Under the pieces are notes generated by a model. It saw only the letters and a program-made list of their open reading frames with translations, made no database searches and was not told the DNA's origin. Positions 1 through 8,900 of a DNA stretch of 64,000 nucleotides are shown here, piece by piece. Position 1 is the stretch's first letter, and every line of letters starts with the position of its first letter. The DNA comes from GCA-2732755 sp965228265 (GTDB taxonomy: Bacteria; Planctomycetota; Phycisphaerae; Phycisphaerales; UBA1924): positions 310,001 to 374,000 of the forward strand of contig OZ245804.1 in NCBI GenBank assembly GCA_965228265.1, written 5' to 3'. The position numbers were made by a program, and so were the translations under genes.

Positions 1-1
1 G

Positions 2-523
2 CTCATGGCGATCATGCACGCGCTGGCGCATACCTACCCGGGGACCATCACCCAGCCGGGCGAGTTGCTCGCGTATGTCAACGACAAGCTCGCCGCGCAC
101 TACATCGCCGACGGCAACTTCATCACCGCCTTCTACGCGATCTACGACCCGAGCGAGCTCACACTCACCTACGCCAGCGCCGGGCACAACCCGCCCAGGC
201 TCAAACGCTGCTCCGACGGCTCGATGCTCGTGCTCGACGGGGCGCAGTCGATTCCGCTTGGCATCATGCCCGAGATGACGTATACACAGGCCACCATGCA
301 GCTCGTCCGGGGCGATCAGGTCGTCCTCTATACCGACGGCGTCACCGAAGCCTTCAACGACGAGGACGATATCTTCGGCACCGAAAGACTCGACGAGGTG
401 CTGACCAACTGCGGCATCGATGCGCACGCGCTCATCGAGAGCGTTCTGGAATCGGTCGAGACTTTCACCCAAGGCCGACCCGCCGACGACGACCGGACGC
501 TGCTCGTGCTCAAGGTGAAGTAA
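2..523 (+). CDS. RsbU/SpoIIE-type PP2C serine phosphatase (C-terminal part)
   Basis: The reading frame is open at the window edge, so this is only the C-terminal ~173 residues; the true start lies upstream. The fragment reads as the second half of a SpoIIE/PPM phosphatase domain: the SAGHNPP strand-turn, then LYTDGVTEA, and near the end DDDRTLLVLKV. The Asp residues of LYTDGVTE and DDDRT are the family's metal ligands. Members dephosphorylate anti-sigma-factor antagonists (RsbV-like) and are usually C-terminal output domains behind GAF, PAS or response-regulator sensors; that sensor half is not visible. The gene ends 16 bases before a paired hairpin repeat (539-691) and converges on nuoB. Family call is firm; its pathway and partner are unknown. 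Confidence 0.88.
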   Translation, partial: LMAIMHALAHTYPGTITQPGELLAYVNDKLAAHYIADGNFITAFYAIYDPSELTLTYASAGHNPPRLKRCSDGSMLVLDGAQSIPLGIMPEMTYTQATMQLVRGDQVVLYTDGVTEAFNDEDDIFGTERLDEVLTNCGIDAHALIESVLESVETFTQGRPADDDRTLLVLKVK

Positions 524-538
524 GAACGACCACTTCCC

Positions 539-691
539 CTCGGTGGGGGCGGCGTCCCGCCGCCCATTTCTTGCTCACCTTCATAAAACACATAATGCCT
601 CCCACAAAAGGAAAGCATGCAATCTCGATTTTAATGTGAATGAAGTTATTGTAGTGGAAAAGTTGGGCGGCGAGACGCCGCCCCCACCGAG
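539..691. repeat. Paired inverted hairpin element, family B (REPIN-like)
   Basis: Two 28-base arms in inverted orientation at 539-566 and 664-691 differ at one base. Each arm contains its own hairpin: an 8-bp stem GGGCGGCG/CGCCGCCC around a 3-base loop (TCC in the left arm), preceded by CTCGGTGG. The 97-base spacer is AT-rich relative to its surroundings. The element fills the gap between the convergent ends of the phosphatase gene (523) and nuoB (715). A decayed single arm of the same family is at 36791-36818. Structure matches REPINs (two inverted REP palindromes); it could also act as a bidirectional terminator. Confidence 0.8.
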
Positions 692-714
692 ATGCATAGA
701 TCAAAGAAGTGTAA

Positions 715-1278
715 TCAGTTGCCGAGGCCGACGGGCTGGGGAGCGACGCTGTGGGTCGGGGCGATGGAGATGCCCAGCGACGCGCGCTTGCCGCCCGGGC
801 CGGCGGGCGGGATGCGGTCTTCGTCGATGATGCGCTGGATCGCCATCACGCCCTCGATGAGCTGTTCGGGGCGGGGCGGGCAGCCGGGGACGTAGACATC
901 AACGGGGATGAACTGATCGACGCCCTGGACGACGGCGTAGTTGTCGAACACGCCGCCGGTCGAGGCGCACGCACCCATGGAAATGACCCAGCGGGGCTCG
1001 GTCATCTGCTGGTAGATGCGCTGGAGGACGGGCATCATCTTGACGCTGACGCGGCCGGCGACGATGAGCAGATCGCTCTGACGCGGGCTGAACCGCATGA
1101 CCTCGGCACCGAAGCGGGCCAGGTCGTACCGGCTCGAGGCGGTCGCCATCAGCTCGATGCCGCAGCAGGCCGTCGCGAACGGGATGGGCCAGATCGAGCT
1201 GCGCCTCGCCCAGTTGATGACCCGCTGGAGCTGGGTCGTCAGGACGAAATCGGTCGGCATTGCGGTTTCGAGACCCAT
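715..1278 (-). CDS. nuoB: NADH-quinone oxidoreductase subunit B
   Basis: NuoB (PSST/NQO6) is the peripheral-arm subunit of complex I that carries iron-sulfur cluster N2, the last cluster before quinone. With the ATG at 1278 the protein has 187 residues and the four expected cysteine ligands: adjacent C38-C39 (ATACCGIE), C104 (GACAST) and C133 (PGCPPRPE). An in-frame ATG 21 bases upstream (1299) is less likely, because GGAGGAAG lies just before 1278. It follows a small lipoprotein gene by 57 bases and seems to be the last gene of that minus-strand cluster. nuoA, nuoC and nuoD are not adjacent, while nuoJKLMN lie about 17 kb away, so the complex I genes are split. Confidence 0.97.
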   Translation of the reverse strand: MGLETAMPTDFVLTTQLQRVINWARRSSIWPIPFATACCGIELMATASSRYDLARFGAEVMRFSPRQSDLLIVAGRVSVKMMPVLQRIYQQMTEPRWVISMGACASTGGVFDNYAVVQGVDQFIPVDVYVPGCPPRPEQLIEGVMAIQRIIDEDRIPPAGPGGKRASLGISIAPTHSVAPQPVGLGN

Positions 1279-1335
1279 CGTGCTTCCTCCGTTGAGCATT
1301 GTAGTTCGCCCGAAGCGGGCGGTCAGACGTTCTGA

Positions 1336-1542
1336 TCAGCGGCGTTTGTCGCGCGTGAGCACGTCCTGCACCGGGTTCTCGGAGCCGAACTCGTGGTTCT
1401 TGCGGAGCTCCGTGGAATCGGCCCCGATCCCCTTGGCGTCGACGACCTTGGAGTAGCAACCGCAGGCGACGACCGCAGCGAGCAACCCGAAACACAGGCG
1501 AGCCCCTCGTCCGATGGCTCGACGATGCGAAGCCGAATTCAT
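1336..1542 (-). CDS. Small putative lipoprotein, 68 residues
   Basis: A short gene with a good ribosome-binding site (AGGAGG 7 bases before the ATG at 1542). Its start overlaps the stop of the YihY gene in an ATGA arrangement, which implies translational coupling. The product begins with basic residues (SHRRAIGRGAR), a short hydrophobic stretch (LCFGLLAAVVA) and a lipobox-like VVAC, so lipidation at Cys27 and export are likely. The mature part is only about 42 polar residues with no recognisable domain. I do not recognise the family. It sits between a membrane protein and nuoB, but nothing in the sequence ties it to complex I. Confidence 0.72.
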   Translation of the reverse strand: MNSASHRRAIGRGARLCFGLLAAVVACGCYSKVVDAKGIGADSTELRKNHEFGSENPVQDVLTRDKRR

Positions 1543-2975
1543 GCCGAATCCTCCTGAGACCGGTCCAGAAGATGCGCCACGCTCTGACCGCGAATGACGT
1601 CGAGCTGAGCGTTGCGGACCCGCTCGATCGCCCCGGTCCAGGGGCCTGTGGAGATCTGGCCCGAGTCGGTGATCTCGCCCATGGCCGCCAGCAGTCCCTC
1701 CAGCGGGATCTCCTCGGCAGGCTTGGCAAGGGCGTAGTTGTCGAATGGCCCGTCGACCGGGTTGATGATCCCGGCCCGCGTGAGCTTGCCCAGCATCGTG
1801 CCCACGACCTCGGCGGGCAGGTGGAGCTCGTCGGCGATCAGGTCCTGACCCGTCGACTTGCCCCGCCTGAAACGCTCGGCGATGACCGCCAGCACGCCGA
1901 GCACCGAGGCCGGGTCTGTCAGTCGTTCCTCGGCGTCTTCCTCGTCGATGTGCTTGGCTGCGTCGTAGTGCTGGAGCCCGTAGGCGATCTGGAGCCCGAA
2001 CAGGATGATGAGCCAGGTCAGGTACACCCAGAGCATGAAGAGCGGCAGGACCGCCATCGAGCCGTAGAGCTTGGCGTAGCTGACCGAGTAGCCCAGGTAC
2101 TGACGGAAGCCCCACTTGGCGAGCTCCCAGAGGATCGCGGCCACGAGCGCCCCCACCACGCCCGAACGGACGTGGACGCGCGTGTTCGGGATGATCATGT
2201 ACGCCAGCAGAAGCAGCAGCGCGGTGATCGCGATGCTGACCACGGAGCCGGCGATCCCGACACCGATCCCGCGGAACTGCTCGGAGGCGTAGAAAGCGGA
2301 GAAAAGCAGGATGGGGACCAGCGTGATGATGGTCCAGTATTGGATGATGCGCTTGCCCCAGCTCTTGCCGACCTGCGCGCGGTAGACGCTGTTGAAGGCG
2401 CGTTCGATCTCGGTCAGCATCGAGATCGAGGCGTAGATGAGTGTCAGCACACCGACCGCGCCGATGGCGCCGAAGGGGAGGCTCAGGATCTGGTCGACCA
2501 GCTTCATGAGCAGCTTCACGATCTGGCTGGCGGCCTCGTCCTGATTCTCTTCGGTTTGGCCTTCTTCTGATCCGTCCGCAGGAGCCGTGCCTGTCGGTGT
2601 CTCGTCCTTGGGCTCGAGTTCGACGACGAGGTCATCCAGGGAATCGGCGCCGGTGATGCCCGACTCGGGATCGACGCCCTCTTCGGGCGACGGGCCGACC
2701 TCTTCGCTCTTCGGATCGCGGACCTGAACCTGGATATCGCTGATGCCGAGGTTGTCGAAGGTCTGCTCCATGATGACCTTGACGTCTTCCGGCTCGGCGA
2801 ACGCGCCGATGGCGGCGACGGAGATCACGAGCATCGGGATGAGCGCAAAGAGCGTGCGGAACGCCAGGGCCGCGGCCATCTGAGGCAGGCGCGAGCGGTA
2901 GAGCCCGCGCACACCGAAGCGGACGACGCGGATCGTTTCGCCCACGCGGGGCGTTTTCTCCTGAGCGGCGCTCAT
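1539..2975 (-). CDS. YihY/BrkB family inner-membrane protein with winged-helix tail
   Basis: A 478-residue membrane protein of the YihY/BrkB (formerly 'RNase BN') family. It has an N-terminal hydrophobic segment after FGVRGLYRSRLPQMAAALAF, several membrane helices (about residues 35-55 and 165-320) and family-like segments such as AILWELAKWGF. Two additions stand out: an acidic soluble loop of about 80 residues (roughly 70-150, rich in D, E, P and S) between the first and second helices, and a C-terminal soluble region (about 350-440) that reads like a winged helix (GQDLIADELHLPAEVVGTML). Similar tails occur in some family members. No transport substrate is known, and the old RNase assignment is not supported. 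It overlaps rluB upstream and the lipoprotein gene downstream by ATGA. Confidence 0.88.
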   Translation of the reverse strand: MSAAQEKTPRVGETIRVVRFGVRGLYRSRLPQMAAALAFRTLFALIPMLVISVAAIGAFAEPEDVKVIMEQTFDNLGISDIQVQVRDPKSEEVGPSPEEGVDPESGITGADSLDDLVVELEPKDETPTGTAPADGSEEGQTEENQDEAASQIVKLLMKLVDQILSLPFGAIGAVGVLTLIYASISMLTEIERAFNSVYRAQVGKSWGKRIIQYWTIITLVPILLFSAFYASEQFRGIGVGIAGSVVSIAITALLLLLAYMIIPNTRVHVRSGVVGALVAAILWELAKWGFRQYLGYSVSYAKLYGSMAVLPLFMLWVYLTWLIILFGLQIAYGLQHYDAAKHIDEEDAEERLTDPASVLGVLAVIAERFRRGKSTGQDLIADELHLPAEVVGTMLGKLTRAGIINPVDGPFDNYALAKPAEEIPLEGLLAAMGEITDSGQISTGPWTGAIERVRNAQLDVIRGQSVAHLLDRSQEDSA

Positions 2976-4000
2976 CGACGGCCCTCGCCGCTGGTCAGCC
3001 GACGGGCGCCCTTCTTCGGCGCGGGGCGGTCCGATGAGGAGACAGCAGCCTTGATGCGCTTGGCGTCGACGATCGACGTCAGGTTCTTCTCGGCTTCTTC
3101 CTCACGCTTGGTCATGGGGCGCTTCTTGGTCGTCTTCTTCTTGCCCTTGCCGCCCTTGCCGGCGGAGGCCGAGCTCTTGTCGGCGTTCTTGCCCCGGGTG
3201 ATGGCCCGGCGGAGCATGTCCACCTCGCCCTTGGTCAGCTCGCGCCACGCGCCCGAGGGCAGGCCCTTCAAGACCAGCGGCCCCATCGCCACGCGCTGGA
3301 GCTTCTTCACCGGGCACCCCACGGCCGCCAGCATGCGGCGGACCTGGCGGTTGCGCCCCTCTTGCAGGCGGAGTTCCAGAATCGTGCGCTCGCGGTCACG
3401 CCTGAAGATCGACACTTCCACGCGGGCCGTTCGGCTCGCCCCGGTCGTTTTCCCCGCTTTGCGCTCGGCGAGATAGATCCCCTCGGCGATCTGGGCCGCG
3501 TCGTCGTCCGTCAGCTTGCCCTTGACCACGGCGTGGTACGTTTTGACCACCCCGTATTTGGGGTGTGTCAATTTGTTCGCCAGGTCGCCGTCGTTGGTCA
3601 GGAGCAGAAGGCCGGTGGTGTCGTAGTCGAGTCGGCCCACGGGGTAGAGGCGGCTGGCGCTCGGGTGGTCGACGAGGTCGGTGACGGTCCGGCGGTCCAT
3701 GTCGGGCTCGTCGGCGGTGGTCGTCACGGTCCGCGGCGGCTTGTTGAGGATGACGTAGATCTTGCGGGTCTGGTTCTTGATGGGGCGGCCCTGGACCTTG
3801 ATGCGGTCGGTCTCGGGGTCCACGAAAGCGGGGAGCTCGTCGACGATGCGCCCGTTGACCTCGACGTCGCCGGCGAGGATGAGTTCCTCGCAGACCCGGC
3901 GCGCGGCGACGCCTGCATCGGCGAGGACGCGCTGGAGACGGGGGCCGCGGGACTTGTCGTCGTAGCGGTCGGGCATGTCGGCATCAGATCTGCGGGCCAT
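2972..4000 (-). CDS. rluB: RsuA/RluB-family 23S/16S rRNA pseudouridine synthase
   Basis: About 342 residues: an S4 RNA-binding domain (about 20-80), then a RsuA/RluB-type catalytic domain. The catalytic Asp is D125 in VGRLDYDTTGLLL, followed by LTNDGDLANKLTHPKYG, KTYHAVVKG and EGRNRQVRRML. This pattern is closest to RluB, which modifies 23S rRNA helix 89, but RsuA/RluE/RluF cannot be excluded from sequence alone. The last ~65 residues are a disordered lysine-rich tail (KGGKGKKKTTKKRP). I chose the ATG at 4000; there is no clear Shine-Dalgarno, and an ATG at 3976 is possible. The frame is open well upstream, but that part looks like non-coding read-through. First gene of the rluB-yihY-lipoprotein-nuoB cluster. 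Confidence 0.9.
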   Translation of the reverse strand: MARRSDADMPDRYDDKSRGPRLQRVLADAGVAARRVCEELILAGDVEVNGRIVDELPAFVDPETDRIKVQGRPIKNQTRKIYVILNKPPRTVTTTADEPDMDRRTVTDLVDHPSASRLYPVGRLDYDTTGLLLLTNDGDLANKLTHPKYGVVKTYHAVVKGKLTDDDAAQIAEGIYLAERKAGKTTGASRTARVEVSIFRRDRERTILELRLQEGRNRQVRRMLAAVGCPVKKLQRVAMGPLVLKGLPSGAWRELTKGEVDMLRRAITRGKNADKSSASAGKGGKGKKKTTKKRPMTKREEEAEKNLTSIVDAKRIKAAVSSSDRPAPKKGARRLTSGEGRR

Positions 4001-4112
4001 GCATGAGTCTATGCCAACCGGGAGCCTGCCCCATTTCTGGCCTCTGATGCGGGTTTGCGACGATTGAGACAGTGACAGACCCGGCACGGAGGCCGGGGTT
4101 TGGGGTCCTCCT

Positions 4113-5858
4113 GTGGCCCCGGCTCGCCGGAGGCGAACCCAGAGCGTGAATGCGCAGGCACAGAACCGAGAGCACCCGGGGGCGACGGAGGAGATCTTCC
4201 TGACGCCGAGGGTGGTGGACCGTCGGGCGTTCGAGACGTTCGCGTCGATGCTGCGCGCAAGCGTGGAGAAGGCCGAGCACGAGAGCGACCTGCTCGCGCG
4301 CCGGGCCGAGGCTGCGGCCAGCGTGCTCGAGAGGCTCGAGGGTTTCGTCGGCTCGCACGCCGACGTCTTCAAGCGCGCAGCCGACCTCATCGACACGATC
4401 GACCAGCGTCAGCGCACCGCGGGCGACACACTCGATGCGCTGACCAAACGCGTGGAGCTGGCGCAGCAGGCGGCGCGGGATGTCGAATCGCTCGTGCGCG
4501 AACGCGGCGAGTCGTTCGAGGCGAGGCTGACCACGCTCGCGGCGGGGACACTCGATTCCTTTGAAGCGGCGCGGCAAACGCTCAGCGGCGACGCGTCGAT
4601 CATGCGACGCGACCTGAGCCAGCGGCTCGACGAGCTCCGTCAGCGTGGCGAGTCGCTCCTGGCATCGCTCGAAGAGCGGGCCGAGCACGCGGGGCAGGGC
4701 CTTGCCGAGCAGTTGACGCATCTCGAAACGGCGCGCGAGACGCTCAGGGTCGAGCACCGCGAAACGACGCGGAAGCTGGACGAGCAGGCGGGCGAGCTGC
4801 GCGAGGGGCTTCGGACCGAGGGCTCTGCGGTGAAGCGCGAGCTGGACGCGGCGGCAAGATCGCTGCGTGAAGCGATCGCCGCGAGCAGTGCGCACAGGGA
4901 CACAATCGAAAGGGCGGCCGAGCTTGCCGTCGGACGGGTGCAGGCCGGCGCGGGCGAGCAGACCCTCGAGGTCGAGCGGCTTGTGCGCCGGGCCGAGGGT
5001 TTGCTGCGGGATCACGGGCAGTCGGTCGAATCGCTCTCGGCGGAGATCGAGGCGAGGCTGGAGTCGGCGCGGGACCGGGCCGAGGCCGAGCTCGGACAGG
5101 CGAGCTCGAACGCGAAGGCGAAGGCCCGCGAGATCGAGACGACGCTGAACGACCGCATCGCGGCGGCGCAGTCGGCGGCTTCGACACTGCTCGGACTCGA
5201 GAACGCGACGGACGAGGCGGGTCGGCTGATCGAGTCGATCGAGGGGCGCCAGGAATCGGTGCGCGCGCAGATCGCGGCGATGGTCGAGGAGGCATGCACC
5301 GGTCGGCTTGAAGCCGTGAGCAACGACAACGCGAGGCTCGATGCTTCGTTGAGCGCAGCCGACGAGGAGCGTGCGTCGCTCAGGGAAGTGGTGCGCGAGC
5401 AGCAGGATCGTCTCGAGCGGTGCGACCGCGAGAACGCGGAGCTGCGCGTGGCGCTCGAACTGTCCGAGTCGAAGCAGGCCTCGCTCCGGGAAGAACTCGT
5501 GGCTCAGAACGACCGACTCGCGGCGATTGAGAAGCAGCTCGCGGGGCTTGTGGCCGCGAAAGCCGAGAGCAACGCAGCCCCGGAGGCAGAGGAGCCCGAG
5601 GCCGAGCCCCTGGTGCCGGTGGTGGTGAAATCGACGTCCAGAGCCAAGCCGAAGAAGAAGGCGCCCACTCGCAAGAAGGCCCCGAGCAAGAAAGCGGCGA
5701 GCAAGAAGGCATCGTCCAAGGCGACAACGAAGAAACCCGCTGCGCCCAAGGCGACGACGAAGAAGGCTACAAGCGCGACCAGCACGACGACCCGCAAGAA
5801 AGCCCCTGCCAAAGCGGAGGGCGACGAAGCCGAGGCTCCAGCCCTGACGGCTTCGTGA
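4113..5858 (+). CDS. Coiled-coil protein with histone-H1-like lysine/alanine tail
   Basis: A 581-residue protein, almost all predicted helix. Residues about 40-490 carry heptad-like patterns rich in A, E, R, L, D and S, as in long coiled coils or apolipoprotein-like repeats. A negatively charged linker (EAEEPEAEPL) then leads to a tail of about 75 residues of K, A, T, S and P in short PSKKAASKKAS-like units, resembling bacterial histone-H1-like (HctB/AlgP-type) tails. No signal peptide or membrane helix. The start is uncertain: a GTG at 4113, or a GTG at 4146 preceded by GGAGG at 12 bases. I do not recognise a family; a nucleoid or cell-organising role is only a guess from the tail. It is followed by a bidirectional terminator. 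Confidence 0.75.
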   Translation: MAPARRRRTQSVNAQAQNREHPGATEEIFLTPRVVDRRAFETFASMLRASVEKAEHESDLLARRAEAAASVLERLEGFVGSHADVFKRAADLIDTIDQRQRTAGDTLDALTKRVELAQQAARDVESLVRERGESFEARLTTLAAGTLDSFEAARQTLSGDASIMRRDLSQRLDELRQRGESLLASLEERAEHAGQGLAEQLTHLETARETLRVEHRETTRKLDEQAGELREGLRTEGSAVKRELDAAARSLREAIAASSAHRDTIERAAELAVGRVQAGAGEQTLEVERLVRRAEGLLRDHGQSVESLSAEIEARLESARDRAEAELGQASSNAKAKAREIETTLNDRIAAAQSAASTLLGLENATDEAGRLIESIEGRQESVRAQIAAMVEEACTGRLEAVSNDNARLDASLSAADEERASLREVVREQQDRLERCDRENAELRVALELSESKQASLREELVAQNDRLAAIEKQLAGLVAAKAESNAAPEAEEPEAEPLVPVVVKSTSRAKPKKKAPTRKKAPSKKAASKKASSKATTKKPAAPKATTKKATSATSTTTRKKAPAKAEGDEAEAPALTAS

Positions 5859-5927
5859 GCGTGGACGCGGGCTGCTTTCTCTGATCAGTCATCCGATCTT
5901 GAACGGTCATCCGCGTGGAAAATGAAA

Positions 5928-5955
5928 CAGGCCCCGTCTTGGGTGACGGGGCCTG
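5928..5955. terminator. Bidirectional intrinsic terminator-like hairpin
   Basis: An 11-bp perfect stem CAGGCCCCGTC/GACGGGGCCTG with a 6-base loop lies between the convergent ends of the coiled-coil gene (5858) and the giant surface-protein gene (5991). Read on the minus strand, the stem is followed by TTTCATTTTCC, the better U-rich tract, so it probably serves the giant gene first. On the plus strand the tail is CTTCCTGC, which is weaker. Confidence 0.75.
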
Positions 5956-5990
5956 CTTCCTGCAAGGTGTGGCTTCGTGTATCGCTGGCG

Positions 5991-8900
5991 TTAGTTGGCC
6001 AGGATTCTGTCGAGCAGTGACTCGGCGTTCTGGTTGCCCAGGAAGAAGCCGGTGTTGTCGAGCGACGAGAGGTGGCTTGCGAGCCTGCGGCCCTCGTCGG
6101 AGATGACGTAGTCGCCGAAGAACGAGCCGAACGTCACCGACGCGTTGTTGAAGAGGTCGATATCGGTGGCCGTGAACTGCGACTGGGTCAGACGCAGGCC
6201 GACGAGTTCACCGACACGGCGACCGGTGGAAGCCGTCAGCGAATCGATGAAGCGATCGAGATCGTCCGTCGAGGGCGTGAGACCCAGGACGCTGAGGTCG
6301 GGCGTGAAGACGACGGCTTCGTCCTCGTTGTCGGTGTTGAAGGGGTCGGAGTGCTCGGCGTAGCCGTATTCGGTATCGAGGATCAGCCCGATGGGGTCGT
6401 GGTCGCTCGAGAGGAAGACGGTTGAGAAGTCCTGGAACTCGAAGTCGGCGGGGTTGGTCGAGAAGGTGATGTCGTACCCGGCGGCCGAGTAGATGTCGTT
6501 GAGCCTGGTGACGAGCTGGTTGAGGATGTATGTGTTGACGGGGACGTTGTTCACGCGGCCCGTGAACCCGAGCGAGCGTGCATCGAATCCGCCGACCTCG
6601 ACGGGAGCGCCGTCGACGGTGAGCCAGTCGAGCACGCCGCCGGCGGTCTCGATGAGCACGTTCTGGCTCTGGCGTGTGTAGCTGCCGGTGCCCTGAGTGA
6701 CGACTTCGAGTTCGTAATCGCCGCGGAACGCGCCCTGCATGTAAACGGCGAACGAGCCGGAGTCGCTGGTCCCGCCGCCGAGTGCGGGCGGGACGACGAA
6801 GGTGATGTAGAAGTCGCCGTTGGCGTTGAAGCCGTACTTGGTGGCGCCGTTCTGAGCGATGACGGTGTTGGGTTCGCCGGCCCGCGAGCTGAAGTCGGTG
6901 GGGCTGAAGACGAGGTCCGCGTCACCGATGGCGGTGGAGTTGGTGGTGTCGAAGAAGCCGAACTGCACACTCTGGGTGTAGTCGCTGAAGTCGGCGAGCG
7001 AGTCGAAGTTGACGGCATCGGTGGTGATGGTCGAGCCGAGGTCGGTGCCGATCTCTGCGAGCTTGACCGTGATGGTCATGAGAGTGCCCGGCGCGATGGG
7101 CTGGCCGTTGTTGAGGTGCCAGACATCGACATCGGAGGAGACATCACCGGGGATGCCGGTCACGCCGCTGTAGCCGATGGAGCTCGAGATGGTGTTGACG
7201 AGCCTGGTGCCCTGGCGGGTCGAGGTGCGTTCGCCGTCGGCGCTGGTGCCGGTGACGACGTCGTCGGTGTTCCCGAAGACGCCGTCGGCGCCGGCTGTGC
7301 GGAAGAAGGTGTAGTCACCGATGACGACGCTGTCGGTCGGATCCGTAAAGAGCGAGAGGGGCGGAGCGTGGGCGACCTGCGTGCCGTTGCCCGAGTCGTT
7401 GCCGGCGGAGAAGCCGGAGTTCCCGTCGTCGAAGAGGTTGACGCTGAAGGCGTAGTTGCCGATCTGGTTCGGCTGGATGGCTGCGTTGTTGACGACGCCC
7501 GTGCTGTACCAGGAGTTTGTCGGGAGAGAGCCGGATTCCACGACGATGTAGAAGGTGCCGGATTCCTTGATGAGGATGGCAGCGCCGTCGGAGCGGTCGG
7601 AAAGCTCGGTCGGCTCGATGGGCAGTGGCAGGGCCTGATCGGATTCCGAGCCGAAGAAACTGAAGAATGCGTTGGCGTTGAACTGCGAGCCGGCCTGTGT
7701 GAACAGGAGCTCGGGCGTGCCGTTGCCGCTCGGCTGGTAGTAGAGGCTGCGTTGTGCGCTGAATGCGGCACCGGTCATCTCGCCCAGCTGGAGGATCTGG
7801 CCGGCCTGCAGTGTCAGCCTGTACACATCGACGTCGCCGCCGAAGCCGAAGTCGTTGAGATCGCGGTCGGGGTGGTCGCCCATCGCGCCGCGGAGGACGA
7901 AGGGGCTGTTGGGGTCGGGGACGCTGTCGGGGTTGGTGTTGGAATCGAAGACCTGATCGAGATCGACCGCGTCGAAGAAGTCCACGAGCAGGGAGCCGTC
8001 GCCGTTGACGTCGATCTGCTCGGCATCACGCGGGCCGGCGACATCGCCAGCGTCACCGATGATGTCGTCGATCGAGAAGTCGTCGTTGACCTCGGCGTAC
8101 CCGTCGCCGTCGCCGTCGAGACGGGCCTGGCTGACGCGGCTGCGGAGGACGTTGGCGTCGAGTGTGATGCGGTAGACACCGGCCTTGGCGCCCGCGTCTG
8201 CGAGGTCCTTGTCGGTGATCGCGCGATCGACGGTGACCATGACCATGCGGGTCTCGCGGTCGAACTCGATCGTGTAATCGCCCGAGCCCGGCACGCCGTC
8301 GGTCGGCTTGGTGAGCGGGATGAAGTTGCCCTCGCTGATGACCTGCTCGATGGAGAGCGCATCGTTGAAGGTGCTGATGTCGAGGTCCTGGTTGAAGGTG
8401 AATGTGGCGGTGTAGGTGCGTGCGTCCTGGAGGACGTTGAAATTGGTGACCTGGATCGGCAGCGGGAGGCCCGTGAACTCGTCGATGGCGAGGTTGCCGA
8501 TCGGTGTGGCGTCGGTGCCGCCCGCCGTGACGAACGCGAGCGTGCCGGCCGAGGCGATGGTGTAGGACTCGCTGTTGACGTTGGAGCCGGCGATCTCACC
8601 ATCGATGGTGATGTTGCCGATCGTTGAGACGCCGCTCGCGGCAACGTCGTCATCGGTCCCGAAGAAGCCGTCGCCGCCGCGGAGGTACCCGGCGACGATG
8701 TCGGATTCGGTGAAGTCGCCGCCGATGTTGACGGCACCAATGTTGCCGCTGGTGGCGCGATCGACGGTGGACGAGTTGCCGCCCGTGCCGATCTGTGCGT
8801 CGGAGCCGAGATCGCCGCCGGCGAGGATGGCCGAGTCGAAGACATCGCCGAGCACGTTCACGGAGCCGATGGTGTTGGCGACGCTGATGCGTGCGCGGGT

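Noticed and set aside
1336..2115. 259-codon frame covering the lipoprotein gene
   Set aside because: Its first ~190 codons overlap YihY in another frame; only the final 68 codons, after the AGGAGG site, look like a gene.
6200..6230. Active metzincin protease at the end of the giant protein
   Set aside because: No HExxH; the helix reads RRVGE, so catalysis is not supported.
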